Shown here in pieces: positions 54,040 through 64,000 of a stretch of 64,000 bases of DNA. The notes beneath the pieces are model-generated. The model was not told the DNA's origin. It searched no databases and saw only the letters and a list, made by a program, of their open reading frames with translations. The position numbers were made by a program, and so were the translations under genes. Within the stretch, counting starts at the first letter, position 1. The number at the start of each line of letters is the position of its first letter. The DNA comes from Streptomyces pactum (GTDB lineage Bacteria; Actinomycetota; Actinomycetes; Streptomycetales; Streptomycetaceae), in NCBI RefSeq assembly GCF_002005225.1, contig NZ_CP019724.1, forward strand, positions 3,412,501 through 3,476,500. The letters run 5' to 3'.

Positions 54040-55431
54040 ATGTCTGCCGACACCGTTCCCGACGCCGACCGCGGCCTCGACGCCGACTGGGGCCCCGTCA
54101 CCGGCTGGGGCCGCACCGCGCCCACCGCCGCCCGGCTGATCCGCCCGCGGACGTACGAGGAGGCCGCCGTCGCCGTCCGGGACTGCGGGGCCCGCGGTGG
54201 CATCCCCAGGGGCCTGGGGCGGGCGTACGGGGACGCCGCGCAGAACGCGGGTGGCGCCGTGCTGGACATGACTGCGCTGGACCGCGTCCACGCCATCGAC
54301 GCGGACGGCGGCACCGTGCTCTGCGACGCGGGAATCTCCCTGCACCGGCTGATGGAGGTGCTGCTGCCGCTCGGCTGGTTCGTGCCGGTGACGCCCGGCA
54401 CCCGCTATGTGACGGTCGGCGGGGCGATCGGCGCGGACATCCACGGCAAGAACCACCACGTGTCTGGGTCCTTCGCCCGGCACGTGCTGTCGTTCGAGCT
54501 GCTCACCGCCGACGGCCGGGTCCGCACCGTGGACCGGGGCACGCCGCTGTTCGACGCGACCGCCGGCGGCATGGGCCTGACCGGGGTGATCCTCACCGCG
54601 ACCGTGCGGCTCGAGCCGGTCGAGACCGCGCTGATGTCGGTCGACACCGAGCGCGCCGCCGACCTGGACGACCTCATGGCCCGCCTGACGGCCGGCGACC
54701 ACCGCTACCGCTACTCGGTCGCCTGGATCGACCTCCTGGCGCGCGGCGCGGCGACCGGCCGCGCGGTGCTCACCCGCGGCGACCACGCCCCGCTGGACGC
54801 GCTGCCGCGGGGCTCCCGGGCGCGGCGGGAGCCGCTGGCCTTCCGCACCTCCCGCCTCCCGGCCGCCCCCGACCTCGTCCCGGACGGGCTGCTGAGCCGG
54901 ACGACGGTGGGCCTCTTCAACGAACTCTGGTACCGCAAGGCCCCCCGGGAGAGCCGGGGGCGGCTCCAGCGGATCTCCACCTTCTTCCACCCGCTGGACG
55001 GCGTCCCGCACTGGAACCGGATCTACGGCCGCGGCGGCTTCGTGCAGTACCAGTTCGTCGTAGGCCACGACCAGGAGGACGCCCTGCGCCGGATCGTGCG
55101 GCGCATCTCCGCCCACCGCTGCCCGTCGTTCCTGGCCGTCCTCAAGCGGTTCGGACAGGCGGACCCGGGCTGGCTCTCCTTCCCCGTGCCCGGCTGGACC
55201 CTCGCCCTGGACATCCCGGCGGGTCTGCCGGGCCTCGGCGCCTTCCTCGACGGCCTCGACGAGGAGGTCGCGGGGGCCGGCGGGCGGGTCTACCTCGCCA
55301 AGGACTCCCGGCTGCGGCCCGAGCTGCTCGCCGCGATGTACCCGCGCCTGGACGACTTCCGCGCGCTGCGCGCGGAGCTGGACCCGCGCGGGGTGTTCGT
55401 CTCGGACCTGTCCCGGCGCCTCGGCCTCTAG
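54040..55431 (+). CDS. dprE1: Decaprenylphosphoryl-ribose 2'-oxidase
   Basis: A 463-residue FAD enzyme of the VAO family that oxidises lipid-phospho-ribose at C2'. Family matches to mycobacterial DprE1 run end to end: PRGLGRAYGDAAQNAGG (56-72), GGAIGADIHGKNHHVSGSF (127-145), FNELWYRKAPRE, GGFVQYQFVV (332-341), FPVPGWTLALDIP (381-393), YLAKDSR, and VSDLSRRLGL at the end. The Lys and His of the active site are present. The position of Cys387, where benzothiazinones bind covalently, is Ala389. The downstream SDR gene is DprE2. Probable leaderless mRNA. Confidence 0.92.
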   Translation: MSADTVPDADRGLDADWGPVTGWGRTAPTAARLIRPRTYEEAAVAVRDCGARGGIPRGLGRAYGDAAQNAGGAVLDMTALDRVHAIDADGGTVLCDAGISLHRLMEVLLPLGWFVPVTPGTRYVTVGGAIGADIHGKNHHVSGSFARHVLSFELLTADGRVRTVDRGTPLFDATAGGMGLTGVILTATVRLEPVETALMSVDTERAADLDDLMARLTAGDHRYRYSVAWIDLLARGAATGRAVLTRGDHAPLDALPRGSRARREPLAFRTSRLPAAPDLVPDGLLSRTTVGLFNELWYRKAPRESRGRLQRISTFFHPLDGVPHWNRIYGRGGFVQYQFVVGHDQEDALRRIVRRISAHRCPSFLAVLKRFGQADPGWLSFPVPGWTLALDIPAGLPGLGAFLDGLDEEVAGAGGRVYLAKDSRLRPELLAAMYPRLDDFRALRAELDPRGVFVSDLSRRLGL

Positions 55432-55473
55432 CAACCATTTCGGGCGCCCCCCTCCAGAACCCCAGGAGCTGTC

Positions 55474-56229
55474 GTGAAGGACGCCTTCGGCATCCCCCAG
55501 TCCCTTCTCGTCCTCGGCGGTACGTCCGAGATCGCGCTCGCCACCGCGCGCCGTCTGGTCGCCCGCCGCACCCGCGGCGTGTGGCTGGCCGGCCGCCCCT
55601 CCCCCGCACTGGACGCGGCGGCCGAGGAGCTGCGCGGCCTCGGCGCCGAGGTGCGCACCGTCGCCTTCGACGCGCTCGACCCCGAGTCCCACGAGGCGGT
55701 GCTCGGCAAGGTCTTCGCCGAGGGCGACATCGACCTGGTGCTGCTGGCCTTCGGCGTCCTGGGCGACCAGGCGCACGACGAGCGCGAGCCGCTGAACGCG
55801 GTGCGGGTCGCGCAGACCAACTACACCGGCGCGGTCTCGGCCGGGCTGGTCAGCGCCCGCGCGCTCCAGGCGCAGGGCCACGGCTCGCTGGTGGTGCTCT
55901 CCTCCGTCGCCGGGGAGCGGGCCCGTCGCGCCAACTTCATCTACGGCTCCAGCAAGGCCGGCCTGGACGTCTTCGCACAGGGTCTCGGCGACGCGCTGCA
56001 CGGCACGGGCGTGCACGTCATGGTCGTACGGCCCGGGTTCGTCCGGTCGCGGATGACCGCCGGGATGGCGGAGGCACCGCTCGCCACCACGCCGGAGGCG
56101 GTCGCCACGGCCATCGAGCTGGGGCTGCGGCGGCGCTCGGAGACGGTGTGGGTGCCGGGCGCGCTGCGCGTGGTGATGTCGGCGCTGCGGCATCTGCCGC
56201 GGGCGGTGTTCCGGCGGCTGCCGGTGTGA
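55474..56229 (+). CDS. dprE2: Decaprenylphosphoryl-2-keto-ribose reductase (SDR)
   Basis: A 251-residue short-chain dehydrogenase that completes the epimerisation of lipid-phospho-ribose to lipid-phospho-arabinose. The nucleotide fold is LVLGGTSEIALATARRLVAR (12-31). The catalytic Ser and the YxxxK are in VVLSSVAGERARRANFIYGSSKAGLD (about 141-166). A hydrophobic C-terminus follows. GTG start lies 42 bases after the dprE1 stop, AGGAGCT upstream. The pairing with dprE1 makes the assignment firm. Confidence 0.9.
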   Translation: MKDAFGIPQSLLVLGGTSEIALATARRLVARRTRGVWLAGRPSPALDAAAEELRGLGAEVRTVAFDALDPESHEAVLGKVFAEGDIDLVLLAFGVLGDQAHDEREPLNAVRVAQTNYTGAVSAGLVSARALQAQGHGSLVVLSSVAGERARRANFIYGSSKAGLDVFAQGLGDALHGTGVHVMVVRPGFVRSRMTAGMAEAPLATTPEAVATAIELGLRRRSETVWVPGALRVVMSALRHLPRAVFRRLPV

Positions 56230-56262
56230 GCCGGGTCCGCCCGGCGGGCGCGCCGGGCGGCG

Positions 56263-56370
56263 TCTACCGGGCGGGCGCCTACCGTACGGGCATCCGCCGG
56301 ACGGGCGGCTACCGGGCAGGCATCCCCCGGACGAGCGCCAACCGGACGCGGGCGGCTACCGGGCGGGCAG
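56263..56370. repeat. Degenerate GC repeat between convergent genes
   Basis: Several imperfect copies of a roughly 15-17-base unit like CTACCGGGCGGGC in the gap after dprE2, running into the end of the ligase-like gene. Non-coding for the most part. Confidence 0.55.
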
Positions 56371-56934
56371 GGAGCCGCTCTCCACGCGTTCCGACTGCGG
56401 GGGCACCGTGGCGCTGCCGAAGGGGAACTCGCGCAGTTGGCGCCACACCCCGTCGCCGCCCTGCTCGTAGAGCGCGAAGCCGGTGCAGGGCCACTGGGCC
56501 TCGTAGTCGGCCAGCTCCTCGAAGGCGCGGTCCATCGCCGCCTCCTCGATGCCGTGCGCCACGGTGACGTGCGGGTGGTACGGGAACTGCAGTTCGCGGG
56601 CCACCGGCCCGGAGGCGTCGCGGACCCGCTTCTGCAGCCAGGAGCAGGCCGCGGCGCCCTCGACCACCTGGACGAAGACCACGGGTGACAGCGGGCGGAA
56701 GGTCCCGGTGCCGGACAGCCGCATCGGGAAGGGCCGGCCGCGCGCCGCCACCTCCGCCAGGTGCGCCTCGATCGCGGGCAGCGCCGCGCCGTCCACCTCG
56801 GTCGGCGGCAGCAGGGTGACATGCGTGGGGATGCCGTGAGCGGCGGCGTCGCCGAAGCCCGCGCGCAGCTCCTGGAGCTTGCTGCCGTGAGGCTCCGGGA
56901 CCGCGATCGACACGCCGATCGTTACGGTCCCCAC
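56356..56934 (-). CDS. 2'-5' RNA ligase-family (2H phosphoesterase) protein
   Basis: 192 residues with the two HxT motifs of the 2H superfamily: IPTHVTLLPP (about 35-44) and YHPHVTVAHG (about 119-128). Such proteins act on cyclic phosphates of RNA or nucleotides. The GTG start follows AGGAG by five bases. Single gene, convergent with dprE2. Confidence 0.9.
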   Translation of the reverse strand: MGTVTIGVSIAVPEPHGSKLQELRAGFGDAAAHGIPTHVTLLPPTEVDGAALPAIEAHLAEVAARGRPFPMRLSGTGTFRPLSPVVFVQVVEGAAACSWLQKRVRDASGPVARELQFPYHPHVTVAHGIEEAAMDRAFEELADYEAQWPCTGFALYEQGGDGVWRQLREFPFGSATVPPQSERVESGSLPAR

Positions 56935-57121
56935 GTCGTCTCCTGTCGTTACGTGTCACTCGTCGTATGTCGCTGGGTCGGACACCCGGTTATCGACTGT
57001 ACGGCCACGACCGTGCCCGGGGCAGGCGCAACCGGAGTGATGTGCAGCGCTCCGGCGGCGTGCCGGGGCGCACGGGATGCCGGGGCCGGTGCCGGGGCAC
57101 TGGTCGGGGCGGTGCCGCGGG

Positions 57122-59656
<2,535 letters not shown>

Positions 59657-59825
59657 TCAGCGTTCACGGTACGGACGGCCCAGGCGCACGGCTCTCGTTG
59701 CTCGGGCCGCTCCCCGATGGTTGGTCCCATCCCAGCGCGCCAGTCACGGCCCGGGGTCAGCGTACCGGGTGCGCTTCGCCGGTGCCGTCGGTGTCCGCGA
59801 TGCGGGAGCGTCCGGGTGGCCGTCT

Positions 59826-61010
59826 CTAGAGGATCACGTGGGGCAGGAATCTCGCGTACTCGTCCGTCACCAGGCCGCTCGACTCCCTGATGCCCAGTCC
59901 CGCCGACTCGTTCTCGACCACCCACGCGCCCAGGACGACCCGGTTGCCGTCGAAGTCCGGGAGCGGGGCCAGCTCCTGGTAGCAGCACGGTTCGGTGGGC
60001 TCGACGGCCTCCGTGCCGGGACGGTGGATCGTGACGCCGGCGCCCTCGCGGCCCAGCAGGGGCTTGGCGACGTAGCCGGTGGTGCGGGCCATTTCGCGTG
60101 GGCCGTCCAGGTAGGCCGGCAACAGGTTCGGGTGGCCCGGGTAGAGCTCCCAGAGTATCGCCAGCAGGGCCTTGTTGCTGAGCAGCATCTTCCAGGCGGG
60201 CTCGATCCACAGGGTGGTGCCGGTACCGCCGCCGTTGTCGAGGGTGTCCAGGACGTGGTCGGCGAAGCGGTCGGTGGTGAGCCACTCCCAGGGGTAGAGC
60301 TTGAAGATGCTGCGGATGAAGCGGAGCTTGCCGTCGACGAAGCGTCCGGAGAGGCGGTCCCAGCCGATCTCCTCCATGGAGATCCACTCGGTGGCCAGGC
60401 CGGCCTGTTCGGCGGTCTCCTTGAGGTAGGCGACCGTCATCAGGTCCTCGCCCAGCTCGTCGGCCTCGGAGTTCGCGAAGTACAGCGGGCTGCCGGGCGG
60501 GAGGAGGGCGGACTGCTTCTTCCAGGCGTCGATCAGACGCTCGTGGAGGCTGTTCCACTGGTCGGCGCCGGGGAAGCCGGCCTCCATCCAGAACCACTGC
60601 GGGGACGCGGCCTCGACGAGGGAGGTCGGGGTGTCCGCGTTGTACTCCAGGAGCTTGGCGGGCCCCGTGCCGTCGTAGCGCAGGTCGAAGCGGGCGTACA
60701 CGGAGGGGAGCTCGGCGCGGCGGTGCCAGGCCTCGGTGACGGCGCGGACCACCCGCGGGTCGGTGATGCCGAGGTCGGCGAAGCGGCCGGCGGTGACGAT
60801 GTGCTCGGCGGCCGCCAGGCACATGCGGTGGAGTTCCTCGACGACCTCCTCCAGCGCCTCGACCTCGGGCAGGGAGAAGACGTAGTAGGCGCTCTCGTCC
60901 CAGTAGGGGCGCAGGGAGCCGTCGGGGTAGCGGGTCAGGGGGTAGATGCAGCCCTGCTCCTCCACGGTCTGCTGCCAGCCGGGGCGGGGCTCGGTCGTAC
61001 GGCGTTCCAC
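59826..61010 (-). CDS. Glutathionylspermidine synthase-like ATP-grasp ligase (YgiC/YjfC type)
   Basis: A 394-residue protein of the GSP_synth family. Landmarks are [26 protein letters not shown] near 100-126, [21 protein letters not shown] near 172, [34 protein letters not shown] near 265, and [16 protein letters not shown] near 315. The last is the ATP-grasp Lys and Gly loop. It forms an amide bond between unknown partners; YgiC-type proteins lack the amidase half of true Gsp synthetase. The GTG at 61010 follows GAGG by six bases. It is coupled to the small lipoprotein upstream. Confidence 0.9.
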   Translation of the reverse strand: MERRTTEPRPGWQQTVEEQGCIYPLTRYPDGSLRPYWDESAYYVFSLPEVEALEEVVEELHRMCLAAAEHIVTAGRFADLGITDPRVVRAVTEAWHRRAELPSVYARFDLRYDGTGPAKLLEYNADTPTSLVEAASPQWFWMEAGFPGADQWNSLHERLIDAWKKQSALLPPGSPLYFANSEADELGEDLMTVAYLKETAEQAGLATEWISMEEIGWDRLSGRFVDGKLRFIRSIFKLYPWEWLTTDRFADHVLDTLDNGGGTGTTLWIEPAWKMLLSNKALLAILWELYPGHPNLLPAYLDGPREMARTTGYVAKPLLGREGAGVTIHRPGTEAVEPTEPCCYQELAPLPDFDGNRVVLGAWVVENESAGLGIRESSGLVTDEYARFLPHVIL

Positions 61011-61018
61011 GGCCGGCC

Positions 61019-61381
61019 TCAGCCGCCGCCGCTGCCGGAGCCGGAGCAGCCGAAGCCGCCGCGGTCGACGGCCTCGTCGCGGCTGAAGGTGCCGTAGTCG
61101 GCCCAGCCGTTGCTGACGTCGGCGTCGTAGTACCAGTCGGCGTCGGACACCTTCGACGAGCCGGACCTCTTGTTGCCGCCCTTGCCGTACGAGCCGCCGG
61201 AGGAGCCCGACTTGCAGTTCTTGTCGGCGACGACCTTGTAGCCGTTGATGTAGTCGTAATTGTCGCGGTCCACGCAGCGGCGGTCGGGGTCCGAGCCGCA
61301 CGCGCTCAGGGCCGCCGCGAGCACTCCCATGCCACCGAGCACCACGGTGCTCGACCGCAGCCGTCGCCGGGTCTCTGCCAT
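61019..61381 (-). CDS. Small Ser/Gly-rich lipoprotein (YgiB-like context)
   Basis: 120 residues. The signal peptide ends in LSAC with the lipid Cys at about residue 28. The mature part has four more Cys, Asp/Tyr-rich segments ([34 protein letters not shown]) and Gly/Ser runs, and ends [11 protein letters not shown]. It lies eight bases before the ATP-grasp gene. In enterobacteria the same enzyme type pairs with the lipoprotein YgiB, so the pairing is probably functional. Sequence similarity to YgiB itself is weak. Confidence 0.8.
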   Translation of the reverse strand: MAETRRRLRSSTVVLGGMGVLAAALSACGSDPDRRCVDRDNYDYINGYKVVADKNCKSGSSGGSYGKGGNKRSGSSKVSDADWYYDADVSNGWADYGTFSRDEAVDRGGFGCSGSGSGGG

Positions 61382-61459
61382 TTCCTTCTCTCCCCGTTGT
61401 CCGTGCAGGTGTACGACAGTTGGGCCGATCGAGTGTACGGCCCGTGCCGCGGGTGGACT

Positions 61460-62851
61460 CTACGGCAGCGACCGGCACAGCGCGTCCAGGGCCCCCGCCC
61501 AGGCGTGGTCGGGCGGGGTGCCGTAGCCGACGACGAGGGCGTCCAGCGGGGCGACGGCGGCGTCCGGGTGCCGGAACATGGACAGACCGTGGACCGCGAG
61601 TCCCTGCCAGGCGGCCGCCCGGACGGTCTGCTGCTCGGTGCCGGGGGGCAGTCGGAGGACGGCGTGCAGTCCGGCGGCGATGCCGGTGACGCGCACCTCG
61701 GGGGCGCGCTCGGCGAGGGCGGCGACCAGAGCGTCACGGCGGCGCCGGTAGCGCAGACGGGCGGCCCTGACGTGCCGGTCGTAGTCGCCGGAGCCGAGGA
61801 ACTCCGCGAGGGTGAGCTGGTCCAGGACGCCCGGGGTGCGGCCCGCCATGTGATCCATGGCCCCCTCGACGAGCGACGGCGGCAGCACCAGCCAGCCCAG
61901 ACGCAGGGCGGGGGCGAGGGACTTGCTGGCGGTGCCCAGGTAGACGACGCGGTCGGGGTCCAGGCCCTGGAGGGCGCCGACGGGCTGGCGGTCGTAGCGG
62001 AACTCGCCGTCGTAGTCGTCCTCCAGGATCAGCCCGCCGGTGCGGCGGGCCCGGTCGATCAGGGCCGTGCGGCGTTCGGGGAGCAGGGGCAGGCCCATCG
62101 GGAACTGGTGGGAGGGGGTGAGCAGGACGGCCCCGGAGGTGGCCGGGTCGTCGTCGGGGGGACGGGTGCCGCGGTCGTCGAAGGGCAGCGGGGGCGTCAC
62201 GTGGCCCGCGCGGGTGAGCAGCCGGCGGTGGTGGGGCAGGCCGTAGGACTCGACCGCCACGGAGCGCACTCCCGCGCGGCGCAGCAGTTCGGCGAGTACG
62301 CCGAGGCCGCCGAGGAATCCGGCGCAGACGACGATCCGGTCGGGGTCGGCGTGCACGCCGCGGGCGCGGGAGAGGTAGCCGGCGAGCGCGGTGCGCAGTT
62401 CGACGCGGCCGCGGGGGTCGCCGTAGCCGAGGGCCTGGTCGGGGGCGGCGGTCAGGGCGCGGCGGGCCGCCCGCAGCCACTGGGCGCGGGGGAACGACGC
62501 GAGTTCGGGCGTGCCGGGGACCAGGTCGTAGGCGGGCCGGGCCGGTTCCCGCCGGTGCGGTGCCGGCCGGTGCCCGGGGGCGGCGGGCGTCCGGTCGGCG
62601 ACCCGGGTCCCCGACCCCTGGCGGGCGGCGAGCCAGCCCTCGGCGACCAGATCGGCGTAGACCTCGGCCACCGTGTTGCGCGCCACGTCCAGGTCGGCGG
62701 CGAGCGAGCGTGAGGAGGGCAGCCTGGTTCCGGGTGCCAGCCGCCCGCTGCGGACGGCCTCGCGCAGGGCGTCGGTGAGGCCGCGGCGCAGCCCGGTGCC
62801 GGACCGGTCCAGGTGCAGGTCGACGCCGAAAGTGGCCCATGATTTCCCCAT
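61460..62851 (-). CDS. MocR-family (GntR/aminotransferase) regulator
   Basis: 463 residues. The N-terminal GntR helix-turn-helix is RLPSSRSLAADLDVARNTVAE (about 44-64). A linker leads to an aminotransferase-like domain from about 105. The PLP Lys is in LGTASKSLAPALRLGW near 315, with DDYDGEFRYDRQP near 275. Relatives (PdxR, GabR) sense PLP or amines. It is divergent from the AhpD-like gene, with about 47 bases between starts, so it probably controls that gene. A TATGGT eight bases before its ATG suggests a leaderless mRNA. Confidence 0.92.
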   Translation of the reverse strand: MGKSWATFGVDLHLDRSGTGLRRGLTDALREAVRSGRLAPGTRLPSSRSLAADLDVARNTVAEVYADLVAEGWLAARQGSGTRVADRTPAAPGHRPAPHRREPARPAYDLVPGTPELASFPRAQWLRAARRALTAAPDQALGYGDPRGRVELRTALAGYLSRARGVHADPDRIVVCAGFLGGLGVLAELLRRAGVRSVAVESYGLPHHRRLLTRAGHVTPPLPFDDRGTRPPDDDPATSGAVLLTPSHQFPMGLPLLPERRTALIDRARRTGGLILEDDYDGEFRYDRQPVGALQGLDPDRVVYLGTASKSLAPALRLGWLVLPPSLVEGAMDHMAGRTPGVLDQLTLAEFLGSGDYDRHVRAARLRYRRRRDALVAALAERAPEVRVTGIAAGLHAVLRLPPGTEQQTVRAAAWQGLAVHGLSMFRHPDAAVAPLDALVVGYGTPPDHAWAGALDALCRSLP

Positions 62852-62885
62852 GGAAATGGACCATACTCCTGGGCTGCCTCGCTTC

Positions 62886-62891
62886 TAGTCT
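62886..62891 (+). promoter_or_regulatory. -10 box of a leaderless promoter (AhpD-like gene)
   Basis: TAGTCT seven bases before the ATG at 62899. The divergent MocR gene shares the short gap, which also holds an inverted repeat ATTTCC-N4-GGAAAT at its MocR end. Confidence 0.5.
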
Positions 62892-62898
62892 CGAAGCC

Positions 62899-63417
62899 AT
62901 GACGACGAACGAGCACACCACCACCGCACCCGGACCCGGTCCCTTCGCCGCCGAGGAGGCGCCCCGGCTGGAGTGGGCCAGGCACGCCCCCGAGGTCTGG
63001 AAGGCGATGCTGCGACTGGAGAAGGCCGCGGGCCAGGGTCTGGACCCGAAGCTGAAGGAACTGGTGAAGATCCGCGCCTCCCAGCTCAACCACTGCGCCT
63101 TCTGCCTGGACATGCACACCAAGGACGCGCTCGCCGCCGGGGAGAGCGTGGAGCGGATCGTGCAGCTCGCCGCCTGGGAGGAGTCGCGGCACTTCTACAC
63201 GGAGCGGGAGCTCGCGGCGATCGAGCTGACCGAGGCGGTGACCGTGCTGACGGACGGATTCGTGCCGGACGGCGTGTACGAGAAGGCGGCCAAGTCCTTC
63301 GACGAGACCGAGCTGGCCCACCTGATCGCCGCGATCACGGTGATCAACGCCTGGAACCGGTTCGGTGTGGCCTGCCGGCTGACGCCGGGGCACTACACGC
63401 CGGGACAGCACGGGTGA
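62899..63417 (+). CDS. Carboxymuconolactone decarboxylase/AhpD-like protein
   Basis: A 172-residue CMD-family protein. The AhpD redox motif is NHCAFCLDMHTKDA (about 70-83: CxxCxxxH), followed by the typical helix WEESRHFYTERELAAIELTEAV. Such proteins act as thiol peroxidases or alkylhydroperoxide reductase partners. It ends in a GTGA overlap with the next gene and is likely controlled by the divergent MocR regulator. Confidence 0.9.
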   Translation: MTTNEHTTTAPGPGPFAAEEAPRLEWARHAPEVWKAMLRLEKAAGQGLDPKLKELVKIRASQLNHCAFCLDMHTKDALAAGESVERIVQLAAWEESRHFYTERELAAIELTEAVTVLTDGFVPDGVYEKAAKSFDETELAHLIAAITVINAWNRFGVACRLTPGHYTPGQHG

Positions 63418-64000
63418 CGGGCCCTGTGGCGGACCGGGCGACCGGGGCGGACCGCTTCCGGGACCTGCACCACGGGCGGGCGCCCGGCGACCCCCTCGTC
63501 CTGCCCGGCCCCTGGGACGCGGCGAGCGCCCGCGTCTTCGCGGAGGCGGGGTTCCCGGCGCTCGCGACGCCCAGCGCGGGGGTCGCGGCCTGTCTCGGGT
63601 ACGAGGACGGGGCGACCCCGGCCGACGAGATGTTCGCGGCGGTGGCGCGGATCGTGCGGGCCGTGGACGTGCCCGTGTCGGCGGACGTCGAGGACGGGTA
63701 CGGGCTGGCGCCGAAGGAACTGGTGGAGCGGCTGCTGGAGGCGGGCGCCGTGGGCTGCAACCTGGAGGACTCCGCGAACGGGGTGCTCAAGGACCCGCGG
63801 GAGCACGCGGAGTGGCTGGCCGAGGTGCGGGCGGTGGCCGGGGACCGGCTGTTCGTCAACGCCCGGATCGACACCTTCGTCAGGGGCGTCGACGACCCGG
63901 CGGCGGCGATCGAGCGGGCCGCGCTGTACGTCGCCGCGGGCGCCGACTGCGTGTATCCGATCGGCGCCCCCGTCGGCGTACTGCCGCTGCTGCGGTCCGG
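63414..64000 (+). CDS. Isocitrate lyase/PEP mutase-family protein (partial)
   Basis: The first 195 residues of an ICL/PEPM-superfamily lyase; the window ends before its stop. Landmarks are LVLPGPWDAASARVFAEAGF near 31, VDVPVSADVEDGYGLAP near 88 (metal-binding Asp/Glu), GCNLEDSANG near 115, VNARIDTFVRG near 150, and YVAAGADCVYPIG near 172. Relatives cleave 2-methylisocitrate, phosphonopyruvate or oxaloacetate. It is translationally coupled to the AhpD-like gene through a GTGA overlap. Confidence 0.9.
   Translation, partial: MTGPVADRATGADRFRDLHHGRAPGDPLVLPGPWDAASARVFAEAGFPALATPSAGVAACLGYEDGATPADEMFAAVARIVRAVDVPVSADVEDGYGLAPKELVERLLEAGAVGCNLEDSANGVLKDPREHAEWLAEVRAVAGDRLFVNARIDTFVRGVDDPAAAIERAALYVAAGADCVYPIGAPVGVLPLLRS

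Noticed and set aside
59721..61097. A 458-codon plus-strand frame opposite the ATP-grasp gene
   Set aside because: Antisense to a confident gene; composition is typical of a GC shadow frame.

Overview
This 64 kb window is chromosomal DNA from a Streptomyces, close to the S. coelicolor/S. lividans group. Three things point there: the very high GC with strong third-position G/C bias, the frequent GTG starts, and a gene order (glyA, trpS, ..., SCO4848-type membrane protein, sdhCDAB, GH20 hexosaminidase, acyl-CoA mutase, teichulosonic-acid genes, paired BMP lipoproteins, deoA/cdd) that I recall from the SCO4837-SCO4895 region of S. coelicolor. No rRNA, tRNA, IS element, prophage or CRISPR array was seen.

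Layout. (1) 1-3.2 kb: tail of a membrane protein, an ECF sigma factor with a SnoaL-like tail, an antisense-overlapping STAS protein, an AEC transporter and a Uma2-type protein. (2) 3.2-11.6 kb, all minus strand: a nucleoside uptake and salvage block of two BMP lipoproteins, a double ABC ATPase, two permeases, cytidine deaminase and thymidine phosphorylase. Three of its upstream regions share the same palindromic motif. (3) 11.8-13.0 kb: an M20 amidohydrolase. (4) 13.4-26.6 kb: a cell-wall glycopolymer (nonulosonic acid, probably Kdn) cluster. It has a NeuB-like synthase without a SAF domain, a CMP-sugar synthetase fused to a HAD phosphatase, two further GT-B-like transferases, two tandem copies of a GT2 plus polysialyltransferase-like cassette, an acyltransferase and methyltransferases. 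(5) 26.6-31.6 kb: a TetR/FAD-monooxygenase pair with two operators, a B12-domain-less acyl-CoA mutase and an L,D-transpeptidase. (6) 31.7-38.1 kb: two paralogous ECF sigma/membrane anti-sigma operons followed by four small proteins of unknown function, two of them paralogues. (7) 38.2-44.3 kb: GH20 hexosaminidase, a degenerate OHCU-decarboxylase-like protein, and the succinate dehydrogenase operon with a strong terminator.

(8) 44.3-51 kb: TM2/DUF2752/TM2 membrane proteins, a VOC protein, a TetR-controlled operon (membrane protein, DCC thiol oxidoreductase, TetR) with palindromic operators on its promoter, a metallophosphoesterase, a small membrane protein and a D,D-carboxypeptidase. (9) 51-56.2 kb: a lipid-linked arabinose module (YihY, GtrA, UbiA-type phosphoribosyltransferase, PAP2 phosphatase, DprE1, DprE2). 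(10) 56.3-64 kb: 2'-5' RNA ligase-like protein, trpS, glyA, a glutathionylspermidine-synthase-like ATP-grasp protein with a small lipoprotein (a YgiC/YgiB-like pair), a MocR regulator divergent from an AhpD-like protein, and the start of an isocitrate-lyase/PEP-mutase family gene.

The genes work together in four clear sets. Nucleosides are taken up and split to bases and sugar phosphate (region 2). A nine-carbon acidic sugar is made, activated and polymerised on the wall (region 4). Lipid-phospho-ribose is made and epimerised to lipid-phospho-arabinose (region 9). Two membrane-tethered sigma systems probably sense the envelope (region 6). The most unusual observations are the combined features of the wall-polymer cluster (duplicated cassette, missing SAF domain, HAD fusion, in-frame repeat array between two genes), the shared nucleoside operator, and the conserved Cys pair in the two anti-sigma proteins.
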